From contig NZ_VZDO01000001.1 of NCBI RefSeq assembly GCF_008802405.1, positions 310,001-374,000 on the forward strand: a DNA stretch of 64,000 nucleotides, written 5' to 3'. The position numbers and the translations under genes are program-made. This DNA is from Plantimonas leprariae. GTDB lineage: Bacteria; Pseudomonadota; Alphaproteobacteria; Rhizobiales; Rhizobiaceae. Position 1 is the first letter of the stretch. Each line of letters begins with the position of its first letter. The notes below the pieces were generated by a model. It was given only the letters and a program-made list of their open reading frames with translations, was not told the DNA's origin and did no database searches. Of this stretch, positions 36,076-44,812 are shown one piece after another.

Positions 36076-36235
36076 GAGCGCCCGACGGAACCTCCGGGCG
36101 GAGAGCCGGCGAGGAATTTTTCGCTCCTGCAAGGAGCCGAGCGCAGTCCATGCAGCGCATGGGCGAGCATTGGCGACGATGCAGGGGCGGAAAAGACCCG
36201 GCGGATCGACCCCGTGAGGTTCCGTCGGACGCTCT
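36075..36235. repeat. 161-bp element with 20-bp near-perfect terminal inverted repeats
   Basis: The arms 36075-36094 and 36216-36235 are inverted copies with 19 of 20 matches (core CCGACGGAACCTC). Between them are further hairpins: GCTCCT-GCA-AGGAGC near 36131-36145, CCATGC-AGC-GCATGG near 36149-36163, and GCAT/ATGC around 36168-36183. The left arm begins at the HTH gene stop and the right arm ends over the stop of the AEC gene. It could be a structured RNA, a small mobile palindromic element (MITE-like), or an unusual bidirectional terminator. No target-site duplication is seen. Confidence 0.75.
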
Positions 36236-37163
36236 AAACGGCGAGGATCGCGAGCCAGAGCGAGATCGTCACCGCCGCGAGCACCGTCGACAAGGAGACC
36301 GAGGCCGAGGCGGTCGCGGCACCGACGCGCTCGCGGGCCGCGAGCAGGTAGGCGTTCACGCCGGACGGGCAGCTCGCGAAGAGCACGCAGACGGTCGACC
36401 ACGCGTGCGGCATGGCGAAGACGTGGCGCGCCAGCACGAAGACCACCGCGGGGTGGACGACGAGCTTGCACAGGCTGACCAGCGCTGCCGGGCGCCATTC
36501 GCCGCCGACGCCGTAGCGCGCCAGCGCCAGACCCATGCCGATCAGCGCGCAAGGCGCGGCCGAGGCGGCGACCGGGTCGACGAGGCGGTCGAGCGGCCCG
36601 CTCGTGTCGAGGCCGCTCGCGCGCAACGCGAGGCCGAGATAGATGCCGATCATGATCGGGTTCGTCGCGAGGGTGCGCATGACGCGCCGTCGCGCATGCG
36701 CGAGCCCTGCCTCGCCGGCCCCTTCGAGGAGCAGCGTGGCGACGGTCGTCATCAGCGGCAGGTGGACGGCGAGGAGAAGCGCGAGCGGCGTCGCGGCGTC
36801 CGGTCCGACGGCGTCGAGGATGAGCGGAATGCCGACCAGCGCGGTGTTCGCCTGTCCGGCGGTGAAGCCGAAGATCACCGCCTCGCGCCGATCCCGGCCG
36901 AAAAGGCAACGCGCGGCGAGGGTCGCGAGCGTCCACGCGACGGCGACGCCGGCGAAATAGGCCAGCCAGTATCCCCAGGGCTGCTCGTCCGGCAGTTGCG
37001 AATGGAGGATGGTGCGCAGGAGCAGGCAGGGAATCGCGAGTGTGTAGACATAGGTCGCGAGCCCATCGCCGACGCCCGTATCGAAGAGCCTGAGCCGTGC
37101 CGCCGCGTAGCCGATGAAAATGAGGCCGAAGGTCGGCGCGGTGATCGACAGGACGTGCGGCAC
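36234..37163 (-). CDS. AEC family transporter (auxin efflux carrier type)
   Basis: Inner-membrane carrier of 309 residues with about ten hydrophobic segments, starting VPHVLSITAPTFGLIFIGYAA from a GTG at 37163. The family pattern is seen in GFTAGQANTALVGIPLILDAV and CKLVVHPAVVFVLARHVF near the C-terminal half. Substrates in bacteria include malonate and other organic acids, but nothing here fixes it. The frame stays open upstream, but that part is Arg/Pro-rich and not family-like. Confidence 0.88.
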   Translation of the reverse strand: MPHVLSITAPTFGLIFIGYAAARLRLFDTGVGDGLATYVYTLAIPCLLLRTILHSQLPDEQPWGYWLAYFAGVAVAWTLATLAARCLFGRDRREAVIFGFTAGQANTALVGIPLILDAVGPDAATPLALLLAVHLPLMTTVATLLLEGAGEAGLAHARRRVMRTLATNPIMIGIYLGLALRASGLDTSGPLDRLVDPVAASAAPCALIGMGLALARYGVGGEWRPAALVSLCKLVVHPAVVFVLARHVFAMPHAWSTVCVLFASCPSGVNAYLLAARERVGAATASASVSLSTVLAAVTISLWLAILAV

Positions 37164-37277
37164 GGCGGTCTCGCGGTGAACCGGTCCCTTGCGCGATCTT
37201 CGGCGCGGCGGCAAGCGCCGTCCGGAACGAGCGGACGGGAACGGCGCTTCTTCTTACGCAAAAGGGAGAACGCCGCG

Positions 37278-37460
37278 ATGTCGAACCTGCCGACGCATCC
37301 AGGCACGGACGTGCCGGAACCCGAGCTGCCGGGTCAGAGCGACGACGATGCGGTCGGCCGGCCGCTGCCGGACGAACCGAACGAAGACACGCCGACGCCG
37401 GACATTCCCGGCGCGCCGGGACCGGACGTCGTCAGCCCCGAGCCGTCGAAGCCGCTTTAG
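37278..37460 (+). CDS. Small Pro/Asp/Glu-rich hypothetical protein
   Basis: A 60-residue protein with no Cys, no aromatic residue and repeated short acidic-proline units (DVPEPELPG, DEPNEDTPTPD, PGPDVVSPEP). It is likely disordered. The ATG is preceded by GGGAGAACGCCGCG. Function unknown; I include it because the Shine-Dalgarno is good and the composition is unlike the usual Arg/Ala-rich spurious frames of this genome. Confidence 0.55.
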   Translation: MSNLPTHPGTDVPEPELPGQSDDDAVGRPLPDEPNEDTPTPDIPGAPGPDVVSPEPSKPL

Positions 37461-37530
37461 TCGAGCCGGCCGAATCGTCCAGGCAAGGACGCCCCATCGG
37501 CTTTCGGGCTTGCCAGCGAGGGGAGCCGAA

Positions 37531-37562
37531 GGAGAAGGTGCGCCCGCGCTTTCGCCTTCTCC
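37531..37562 (+). terminator. Stem-loop upstream of the SDR gene
   Basis: GGAGAAGG (37531-37538) pairs with CCTTCTCC (37555-37562) around a 16-nt loop. It may end transcription of the small gene upstream, but it lies only 17 bp before the SDR ATG, so a role in that mRNA leader is also possible. Confidence 0.45.
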
Positions 37563-37578
37563 TCGCCGGGTATCAGCC

Positions 37579-38355
37579 ATGACGACGCCGCCTGCCAACC
37601 CCTTCGATCTTCGCGGCCGGGTCGCGCTGGTGACGGGCTCGAACCGCGGCATCGGCCTCGCGCTGGCGGAAGGCCTCGGCCGGGCCGGCGCCCGCGTCGT
37701 CGTGAACGGGCGCAGCGCCGAGCAGACCGGGAGCGCGGTCGCCGCGCTTACCGCGACCGGCATCGAGGCCGCTGCCGCCGTGTTCGACGTGACCGACGCG
37801 GAAGGCGTCGCCGCCGGGATCGGGCGGATCGAGGCCGAGGTCGGGCCGCTCGACGTGCTCGTCAACAATGCCGGCATGCAGCACCGCGCCCCGATCGAGG
37901 ACTTCCCGCTGGAGAAGCTGCGGCAGGTGGTCGAAACCAACCTGATGAGCGCGTTCTACGTGTCGCAGGCCGCGCTTCGGCACATGATCCCGCGCCGGCG
38001 CGGCTCGATCATCAACATCGGCTCAGTGCAGAGCGAACTCGGCCGCCCGACCATCGTGCCCTATACGGCGACCAAGGGCGGCGTGAAGATGCTGACCAAG
38101 GGGCTCGCGGCCGAGCTCGGGCCGAAGGGCATCCGCGTCAACGCCATCGCCCCCGGCTACTTCCGGACCGAGCTGAACGCCGCGCTCGTCGCCGACGCCG
38201 CCTTCTCCGAATGGGTCGGCAAGCGCACCCCTCTCGGCCGCTGGGGCGAGGTCGGGGAGCTGGCCGGCGCGGCGGTCTTCCTCGCTTCCGACGCTTCCAG
38301 CTTCGTCACCGGCCAGATCCTCTACGTCGACGGCGGCATGACCAGCGTCGTCTGA
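37579..38355 (+). CDS. SDR oxidoreductase, gluconate 5-dehydrogenase-like (IdnO type)
   Basis: Short-chain dehydrogenase of 258 residues: cofactor loop TGSNRGIGLALAEG, NNAGMQHRAPIEDF (the NNAGxQ/xRxP pattern of gluconate 5-dehydrogenases), catalytic Ser in IGSVQSELGRP and YTATKGGVKML. The C-terminus YVDGGMTSVV is typical. Reduction of 5-ketogluconate or a related ketoacid is inferred. It lies 15 bp upstream of the CdhR-like regulator, so the two may be co-transcribed. Confidence 0.9.
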   Translation: MTTPPANPFDLRGRVALVTGSNRGIGLALAEGLGRAGARVVVNGRSAEQTGSAVAALTATGIEAAAAVFDVTDAEGVAAGIGRIEAEVGPLDVLVNNAGMQHRAPIEDFPLEKLRQVVETNLMSAFYVSQAALRHMIPRRRGSIINIGSVQSELGRPTIVPYTATKGGVKMLTKGLAAELGPKGIRVNAIAPGYFRTELNAALVADAAFSEWVGKRTPLGRWGEVGELAGAAVFLASDASSFVTGQILYVDGGMTSVV

Positions 38356-38370
38356 GGGCCGCATCCGGCG

Positions 38371-39354
38371 ATGAGCATCTGGAGCGGCGCGGGCCAGCCC
38401 TTGCGCATCGACATGCTGCTGCTCGACGACGTCTCGCTGATGTCGATCTCGGCCTGCGTCGAGCCGCTGCGGGCGGCGAACCGGGTGTCGGGCGAGACGG
38501 CCTACGAATGGCGGCTCCTGTCCATGACCGGCGCGCCGGTCCGCACTTCGAGCGGCATCCTTGTTCAGGTCGAGGGGCGGTTCGATCCGGACGCCGCGCG
38601 CGACGCGGTCTGGATCGTCGCCGCCTTCGATGCGTTGGCGCATGCCGGGCGAGCGCTTCTCGCGGGCCTCCGCCGGCTCGACCGCCGGGGCTTGCCGATC
38701 TGGGGCGTCGAATCCGGCGGCTGGGTGCTCGCTGCGGCGGGCGTGCTCGACGGCCACGGCGCGACCGTCCACTGGGAGGACCTCGAGGAGTTCGCGGCCC
38801 GCTTTCCGCGCCTCGCCGTCAAGGCCGACCGCTTCGTCGTCGACGGGCGCTACGCCACCGCCGGCGGCGCCTCGCCGATGCTCGACCTCAACCTCGAACT
38901 GATCCGGCGGCGGCAGGGCGTCGCGGTCGCGCTCGAAGTCGCGCGGATCTTCGCCTACGATCAGGTCCGCGCTCCCGACCATCCGCAGCCGCAGCGGGCG
39001 CTCGGGCCCGCGGCGCTCCGCGATCCGCGCGTCGCGGCGTGCCTGAACCTGATGGCCGGGGCGATCGAGACGCCGCTTCCGATCCCCGTCCTCGCTAGGC
39101 ATGTCGGCCTGTCGACCCGGATGCTCGAAAAGCTGTTCCTGCGCGCGGTCGGCGACAGCCCCCGCGCCTTCTATCTCGACCTCCGGCTGAACGGCGCGCG
39201 GCGGCTGGTGGTCGACACGGCGAAGAGCATGACCGAGATCGCGGTGATGACGGGCTTCGGCTCCGGCTCGGCGCTGACCCGCGCCTTCCGCGCCCGCTTC
39301 GGTCAGACGCCGCGCGCCGCGCGAGAAATGCGGCTCGGCCGGATCGACGGCTGA
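38371..39354 (+). CDS. GlxA/CdhR-type regulator (DJ-1/PfpI plus AraC HTH)
   Basis: Regulator of 327 residues with an N-terminal DJ-1/PfpI-like sensor domain (about 12-190; ESGGWVLAAAGVLDGH at the nucleophile-elbow position, Ser in place of Cys) and a C-terminal AraC double HTH (IPVLARHVGLSTRMLEKLF; MTEIAVMTGFGSGSALTRAF). CdhR of Pseudomonas activates carnitine catabolism and has this architecture. Its place immediately upstream of the BKACE and carnitine dehydrogenase genes supports the same job. Confidence 0.88.
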   Translation: MSIWSGAGQPLRIDMLLLDDVSLMSISACVEPLRAANRVSGETAYEWRLLSMTGAPVRTSSGILVQVEGRFDPDAARDAVWIVAAFDALAHAGRALLAGLRRLDRRGLPIWGVESGGWVLAAAGVLDGHGATVHWEDLEEFAARFPRLAVKADRFVVDGRYATAGGASPMLDLNLELIRRRQGVAVALEVARIFAYDQVRAPDHPQPQRALGPAALRDPRVAACLNLMAGAIETPLPIPVLARHVGLSTRMLEKLFLRAVGDSPRAFYLDLRLNGARRLVVDTAKSMTEIAVMTGFGSGSALTRAFRARFGQTPRAAREMRLGRIDG

Positions 39355-39472
39355 TTGGTGGCGCGTCGCGCAAGCAGCGGTTCGCTTTCTGTCTATTCTG
39401 GTGCGCGAAAACGCAAAATTTTTGTTCGCCTCTACTCCACCCTCCCCTGCCGGATAGGGAGGTCGATCCTCG

Positions 39473-40375
39473 ATGAATTTCGAAGTTTTCATCACGGCGG
39501 CCGTCACCGGCGCCGGCGACACCGCCGCCAAGAGCGAGCACGTCCCGGTCACGCCACGCCGGATCGCCGACGCCGCGATCGACTCCGCCCGGGCCGGCGC
39601 CGCGATCGCGCATCTCCACGTCCGCGATCCGAAGACCGGCAAGGGCGCCCGCGACGTGGCGCTCTACCGCGAGGCGGTCGAATACATCCGCGCCGCCGAC
39701 GTCGACGTGGTGATCAACCTCACCGCCGGCATGGGCGGCGACGTGGTGTTCGGCGCAGGCGAGGCGCCGCTGCCGCTCGACCCCGCCGGCACCGACATGG
39801 TCGGGCCGACCGAGCGCCTCGCCCATGTCGCGGAGCTCAGGCCGGAAATCTGCACGCTCGACTGCGGCACGATGAACTTCTCGCTCGGCGACTACGTGAT
39901 GACCAACACGCCCTCGACCCTGCGGGCGATGGCGCGACAGGTGCAGGCGCTCGGCGTCAAGCCGGAACTCGAAGTCTTCGACGCCGGCCATCTCGTCTTC
40001 GTCCACGACCTGATCAGGGAGGGGCTGATCGACGGCGCCCCGATGATCCAGCTCTGCATGGGCATTCCCTACGGCGCGCCGGACGACCCGCTGACGCTGA
40101 TGGCGCTCGTCCACCGCCTGCCGAGGGACGCCGTGTTCTCGGCCTTCTCGATCGGCCGCAACCAGCTTCCCTTCGTCGCGATGGCGGCGCTCGCCGGCGG
40201 CAACGTGCGGGTCGGGCTGGAGGACAACCTCTTCCTCAGCCGCGGCGTCAAGGCGACCAACGGCCAGCTCGTCGAGCGCGCCCGCACCATCCTGGAGGCG
40301 ATGGGCGCGCGGGTCCTCGGACCCGCCGAGGTGCGGGAGAAGCTCGGCCTCCGCCGATCCGGAAAGGACGCCTGA
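39473..40375 (+). CDS. Beta-keto acid cleavage enzyme, dehydrocarnitine type (CdhC-like)
   Basis: BKACE family zinc enzyme, 300 residues. The metal site is seen in [16 protein letters not shown] (HxH), with a catalytic-type Glu/His region in [15 protein letters not shown] and [11 protein letters not shown]. With acetyl-CoA it would cleave 3-dehydrocarnitine to betainyl-CoA and acetoacetate. It is followed after 1 bp by the fused carnitine dehydrogenase gene. GGGAGG lies 10 bases before the ATG. Confidence 0.92.
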   Translation: MNFEVFITAAVTGAGDTAAKSEHVPVTPRRIADAAIDSARAGAAIAHLHVRDPKTGKGARDVALYREAVEYIRAADVDVVINLTAGMGGDVVFGAGEAPLPLDPAGTDMVGPTERLAHVAELRPEICTLDCGTMNFSLGDYVMTNTPSTLRAMARQVQALGVKPELEVFDAGHLVFVHDLIREGLIDGAPMIQLCMGIPYGAPDDPLTLMALVHRLPRDAVFSAFSIGRNQLPFVAMAALAGGNVRVGLEDNLFLSRGVKATNGQLVERARTILEAMGARVLGPAEVREKLGLRRSGKDA

Positions 40376-40376
40376 T

Positions 40377-41858
40377 ATGTCCGACATCGCAAACATCGGC
40401 ATCGTCGGCTGCGGCGTCATCGGCGCCGGCTGGGCGGCCCGCTTCGTGCTCAACGGCTACGACGTCGCGGTCTTCGATCCGGACCCGGAAGTCGCCCGCA
40501 AGATCGGCGAGGTGCTGGCGAACGCCCGGCTGGCGCAAGGCAAGCTGCTGCCCGGTCTCGCCCTGCCGGAAGGCCGGCTGACGGTCGCGCCCTCGCTCGC
40601 CGAGGCGGTGGGAAATGCGGACTTCGTGGTCGAGAACCTGCCCGAGGTCGAAGCCCTGAAGATCCGGGTCCTCGCCGAGATCGATGCGGCCGCGCGGCCG
40701 GAGGCGGTGATCGCCTCCTCGACCTCCGGCCTCCTGCCGAGCCGCCTGCAGTCCGGCATGGCGCATCCGGAGCGCTTCATCGTCGGCCATCCGTTCAACC
40801 CGGTCTACCTCCTGCCGCTGGTGGAACTCTGCCCCGGCGACAAGACCGCGCCCGCCAACCTCGACACGGCGGAGGCGCTGTACCGGCGGATCGGCATGCG
40901 GCCGCTCCGGGTGCGGCACGAGATCGACGGCTTCATCGCCGACCGCCTCCTGGAGGCGCTCTGGCGCGAAGCGCTCTGGCTGGTCAACGATGGCGTCGCG
41001 ACGACCGCCGAGATCGACGACGCGATCCGTTTCGGCGCGGGCCTCCGCTGGTCCTTCATGGGGACGTTCCTGACCTACCGCATCGCCGGCGGCGAGGCCG
41101 GCATGCGCCATTTCCTGGCGCAGTTCGGCCCGGCGCTGAAGCTGCCTTGGACGAAGCTGGAAGCGCCCGAACTCACCGAGGACCTCGTCGACACCGTCTC
41201 GGCGCAGTCCGACGAGCAGGCGGCCGGCGTCTCGATCCGCGCCCTCGAACGCAAGCGCGACGATTGCCTCGTCGCCGTGATGAGCGGCCTCATGGGCGAG
41301 GATTATGGGGCCGGCAGCGTGCTCAAGGAATATCGCCAGTCGCTGTTCGAACGCGCCGGCCGGGGCGCCCCGAGGTTGTCAGAGGCCGGTTCGGGCCCGC
41401 TCGCGACCTACGCAGCGCAGGTGCCTGCGGAGTGGATCGACTACAACGGCCACATGACCGAGCACCGCTACCTACAGTGCTTCGGCGAGGCGACCGACGC
41501 TCTGCTCCGGCATATCGGCGTCGATGCCGGGTATCTCGCCGCGGGCCGCTCCTTCTACACGGTCGAGACGCATCTGAGGCATCTCGGCCAGGGCCGCGTA
41601 GGCGACAGCCTCACCGTCGAGACGCAGGTCGTCGATACGGACGCGAAACGCCTGCATCTCTTCCATTCGCTGCGGAAGGACGGCGATGCGGTCCTCGCGA
41701 CGGCGGAACAAATGCTGCTCCACGTCGACACGCGGGCCGAACGAACCGCCGCGATGGAGGGGGACGTCCTCGACGCCGTCCGGCGTCTGGCGGACGCGCA
41801 TGCGGCGCTGCCGCGCCCCGACGCCGCCGGCCGCGCCGTCGGCATCCGGAAATCCTGA
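40377..41858 (+). CDS. L-carnitine 3-dehydrogenase fused to betainyl-CoA thioesterase
   Basis: Bifunctional protein of 493 residues. Residues 1 to about 320 form a 3-hydroxyacyl-CoA-dehydrogenase-like NAD enzyme (GIVGCGVIGAGWAARFVLNG; SSTSGLLPS; GHPFNPVYLLPLVE), which oxidises carnitine. After a linker, residues about 345-490 form a hotdog thioesterase (VPAEWIDYNGHMTEHRYLQ, with the catalytic Asp-Tyr-Asn-Gly-His pattern). The pair would do the first and last steps of carnitine to glycine betaine, with BKACE in between. This fusion is known in rhizobia. Confidence 0.92.
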   Translation: MSDIANIGIVGCGVIGAGWAARFVLNGYDVAVFDPDPEVARKIGEVLANARLAQGKLLPGLALPEGRLTVAPSLAEAVGNADFVVENLPEVEALKIRVLAEIDAAARPEAVIASSTSGLLPSRLQSGMAHPERFIVGHPFNPVYLLPLVELCPGDKTAPANLDTAEALYRRIGMRPLRVRHEIDGFIADRLLEALWREALWLVNDGVATTAEIDDAIRFGAGLRWSFMGTFLTYRIAGGEAGMRHFLAQFGPALKLPWTKLEAPELTEDLVDTVSAQSDEQAAGVSIRALERKRDDCLVAVMSGLMGEDYGAGSVLKEYRQSLFERAGRGAPRLSEAGSGPLATYAAQVPAEWIDYNGHMTEHRYLQCFGEATDALLRHIGVDAGYLAAGRSFYTVETHLRHLGQGRVGDSLTVETQVVDTDAKRLHLFHSLRKDGDAVLATAEQMLLHVDTRAERTAAMEGDVLDAVRRLADAHAALPRPDAAGRAVGIRKS

Positions 41859-41895
41859 TCCCTTCTCGGCCGGCGCGCCTGCCGGCCGGTTCCCA

Positions 41896-44457
41896 TCAGC
41901 TCCGCGGCTTCAGGTTCTCGGGGTCGTAGAGCGGCCTGTAGCCGATGGCCGCGACCTCCACCGGAAAGGCCTCGCCGAAATACTCGACCTGCAGCTTCCG
42001 ACCTTCTTCGGCATAGGCGTGCGGCAGGTAGGCGAGCGCGATGTTCCGCCCGACCGTCGGCCCGTAGGCGATCGAGCTCGTGTAGGAGCGGCGGCCGAGC
42101 TCGTCCACCAGCGTGTCGCCGGTCTCCGGGTCCTGCACCGGCAGGATGCCGACCGGGTAGCGCTCGACACCCGACGCGTCGCGGTTGTCGGTCATCACCA
42201 GCGTGCAGAGCGTCGCCGGCTGGTGGGCGCGGGCGCGGTGCTCGACATGCTTCGCCTTGCCGCGGAAGTCGGCTTCCTTCACCTTCGGGCGCTGGAGGCC
42301 GGCTTCGAGGAGGTTGTACTCGGTCAGGAGGTCGGCGTTCTGCAGCCGGAGGCTCTTCTCCATCCGGCGCGAATTGGCATAGGTCTCGATGCCGACCGCC
42401 ATCACGCCGGTGGAACGCAGCGCGTCCCAGACCGCGAGGCCGTCCTCGTAAGGCATGTGCAGCTCCCAGCCCTGCTCGCCGACATAGGAGATGCGGAAGG
42501 CGCTGATCTTCTTGCCGGCGATCTCGACGGGCTTCACGGCCGCGAAGGGGAAGTTCTCCGGGTTCAGCCCGTCAGGATCCGCCACGACCTTTTGAAGGTT
42601 CACGCGAGCGTTCGGGCCCCAGATGCCGATCGTGACGTACCGCTCCGACACGTCGGTGACGGTGACGTCGAAGCCCTTCTCCTCGGCGACGCGGCGAAGA
42701 TAGTGGTAGTCGCGCGGGCCGGCGTCCGCTCCGTCCACGACGCGGCAGCGGTCGCCCATGCGGAACACGGTGAGGTCGGCGCGCACCATGCCCTCGTCGT
42801 CGAGGAAGTGCGTGTAGATGCCCTTGCCGACATTGGCGTCGCCGCCGATCCTCGCGGCGCAGACCCATTCCATCAGGGCGACGTGATCCGGTCCCTCGAC
42901 GTCGAGAACCGCAAAGTGCGACAGGTTGATGAGGCCGCAATCGTCGCTCATCGCAAGCTGCTCGGCATTGGACACCCGCCAGAAATGTCGGTTGTCCCAT
43001 TCGTTCTCGCGCACCGGCACGCGGTTGCCGTAGCGCTCCAAAAGGTGCTCGTTGGCGGCGTAGCCGTGCGCCCGCTCCCAGCCGCCGAGCTCCATGAAGT
43101 AGCCGCCGAGCTCCTTCTCGCGCTCGTGGAAGGGCGAGCGGCGGAGGTTCCGGCTGGTCTCGAACGGCTCGCGCGGGTGGATGCCGGGATTGTAGACCTT
43201 CTTCGCCGCCTCGCCACAGCGGTTCGCGATGAACTCCTCGCTGAGCTGGTGCGGATAGAAGCGCGACACGTCGATCCGCGAGTGGTCGATGCCGGTGCGC
43301 CCGTCCGTCATCCAGTCGGCGAGGAGCTTGCCCATGCCGGGCCCGTCCTTCACCCAGACGCCGACGCAGTACCACAGGCCGCGATGCTGCGTGCTCTCGC
43401 CGAGCATCGCGTTGCCGTCGGTCGAGACCTGCAGCAGGCCGTTGAACGAGCGGCGCTCGTCGTAGCCGAGCTCACCGAGGATCGGGGTCAGCTCAATGGC
43501 GCGCTCCAGCGGCTCGAGGATCTGCTCCATGTCGAGGTCGCGCTGCGAGGGCGACAGGCGCGCCTCCTCCTTGCCGAGGAGTTCGCGCGGGTGGCAGAGC
43601 CGGGGGGCGTGCTCCTCGTAGTAGCCCCACTCGATCATGCCGCCCTCCGACGTCGTCGGATCGCCGGTGTCGCGCATGTAGGCGGAGTTGCCCTGGTCGC
43701 GGAGCAGCGGCCAGCCGATCTCCTTGCCGGTGCCGGAGAACTCGTCGAACGGCCCGAAGAAGGTCAGCGGGTGGTCGATCGGCATGACGGGCAGGTCCTC
43801 GCCCGCCATCTCTGCGATCATGCGGCCCCAGAGGCCGGCGCAGACGACGACGCGGTCGGCGAGAATCGTGCCGCGCGGCGTGACGACGCCCTTGATCCGC
43901 CCGTCCTCCAGCACCAGCGAAGTGGCCGGCGTGTTGGCGAAGCTCTTCAGCTTGCCGGCCTTCTCGGCCTCGTCGATCAGGATGCCGGCGACGGTCTGCG
44001 AGCGCGGGATCACGAGGCCCGCATCCGGGTCCCAGAGGCCGCCTTGGACGACGCTTTCCTCGACGAGCGGAAACTTCTCCTTGACCTCGGCCGCATCCAT
44101 CAGGCGGGCGCGGGTGCCGAAGGCCTTGCCGGACGAGACCTTCCGGCGGATTTCAGTCATGCGCTCGTCGTCGCCGACGCGGGCGACCTCGATGCCGCCG
44201 ACGCGGGCGTAGTGGCCCATCTTCTCGAAGAACTCGATCGAATAGAGCGTCGTCCAGCAGGACAGGTAATCGTGGCTGGTGGAGTAGCAGAAGTCCGACG
44301 CGTGCGCGGTCGAGCCGATGTCGGTCGGGATGCCGGACTTGTCGATGCCGACGATGTCGTCCCAGCCGCGCTCGGCGAGATGGTGGGCGACCGACGCGCC
44401 GACGATACCGCCCAAGCCGACGATGACGACCTTCGCCTTTTCCGGAAACCCTGCCAC
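41896..44457 (-). CDS. FAD-dependent dimethylglycine/sarcosine dehydrogenase-type enzyme with GcvT domain
   Basis: Large 853-residue demethylase. The FAD-binding domain starts AKVVIVGLGGIVGASVAHHL and has the flavin-linking region TAHASDFCYSTSHD; an FAO-type linker and a folate-binding GcvT domain follow (about 440-740; GINLSH-like LINLSHFAVLDVEGPD, EQGWELHMPYEDG), ending in a GcvT C-terminal barrel. It would demethylate dimethylglycine or sarcosine. Start: GTG at 44457, with AGGGG upstream; the longer frame is not conserved-looking. Convergent with the carnitine genes, which make its upstream metabolite. Confidence 0.9.
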   Translation of the reverse strand: MAGFPEKAKVVIVGLGGIVGASVAHHLAERGWDDIVGIDKSGIPTDIGSTAHASDFCYSTSHDYLSCWTTLYSIEFFEKMGHYARVGGIEVARVGDDERMTEIRRKVSSGKAFGTRARLMDAAEVKEKFPLVEESVVQGGLWDPDAGLVIPRSQTVAGILIDEAEKAGKLKSFANTPATSLVLEDGRIKGVVTPRGTILADRVVVCAGLWGRMIAEMAGEDLPVMPIDHPLTFFGPFDEFSGTGKEIGWPLLRDQGNSAYMRDTGDPTTSEGGMIEWGYYEEHAPRLCHPRELLGKEEARLSPSQRDLDMEQILEPLERAIELTPILGELGYDERRSFNGLLQVSTDGNAMLGESTQHRGLWYCVGVWVKDGPGMGKLLADWMTDGRTGIDHSRIDVSRFYPHQLSEEFIANRCGEAAKKVYNPGIHPREPFETSRNLRRSPFHEREKELGGYFMELGGWERAHGYAANEHLLERYGNRVPVRENEWDNRHFWRVSNAEQLAMSDDCGLINLSHFAVLDVEGPDHVALMEWVCAARIGGDANVGKGIYTHFLDDEGMVRADLTVFRMGDRCRVVDGADAGPRDYHYLRRVAEEKGFDVTVTDVSERYVTIGIWGPNARVNLQKVVADPDGLNPENFPFAAVKPVEIAGKKISAFRISYVGEQGWELHMPYEDGLAVWDALRSTGVMAVGIETYANSRRMEKSLRLQNADLLTEYNLLEAGLQRPKVKEADFRGKAKHVEHRARAHQPATLCTLVMTDNRDASGVERYPVGILPVQDPETGDTLVDELGRRSYTSSIAYGPTVGRNIALAYLPHAYAEEGRKLQVEYFGEAFPVEVAAIGYRPLYDPENLKPRS

Positions 44458-44812
44458 GGCTGCAAACCCCTGCCTTGAACCTTGTGCCCGACCTTCCGTC
44501 CCCGGCGCGGACCGTTGCCGAGCTTCCGTCCCGGCGAGTGCCCAAACGCGAGGCACACCCGAGACCGAGGACGCCGGTCCGTCCGACGTCGGCGGAAGGT
44601 CGACCATGTCGGAGGCGAGCAATGGTCTATTCGCGTCGTTTCCCGGCACCGTCCGCGGCCCCTTCCGCTTCCCGCCTCGCGGGTTCGGGCGGCGTGAGGG
44701 AACGCTGCGACCGGCAGGGGGCCGGTTCGACGGGAGCGTCCGAAAGGAGCAGGCCCGCCGCGGGCCGGCGGCAGCCTGCTTGCGCGCCGTCGCGGCAGCC
44801 CTCCGGCGATGC
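44458..44812. other. Intergenic region without a recognised gene
   Basis: About 355 bp between the dehydrogenase start and the DUF892 stop. It should hold the dehydrogenase promoter on the minus strand. I see hairpins ACCGGC/GCCGGT near 44710-44726 and GGCCCG-CCG-CGGGCC at 44752-44766, the second a possible end for the DUF892 transcript. Frames crossing it are Arg/Pro/Ser-rich and look non-coding. Confidence 0.5.

Noticed and set aside
41686-44478. 930-codon open frame on the plus strand opposite the dimethylglycine-type dehydrogenase
   Set aside because: It is antisense to a clear enzyme gene; the product is His/Arg/Asp/Val-rich with no domain pattern. Long antisense frames are expected at this G+C content.
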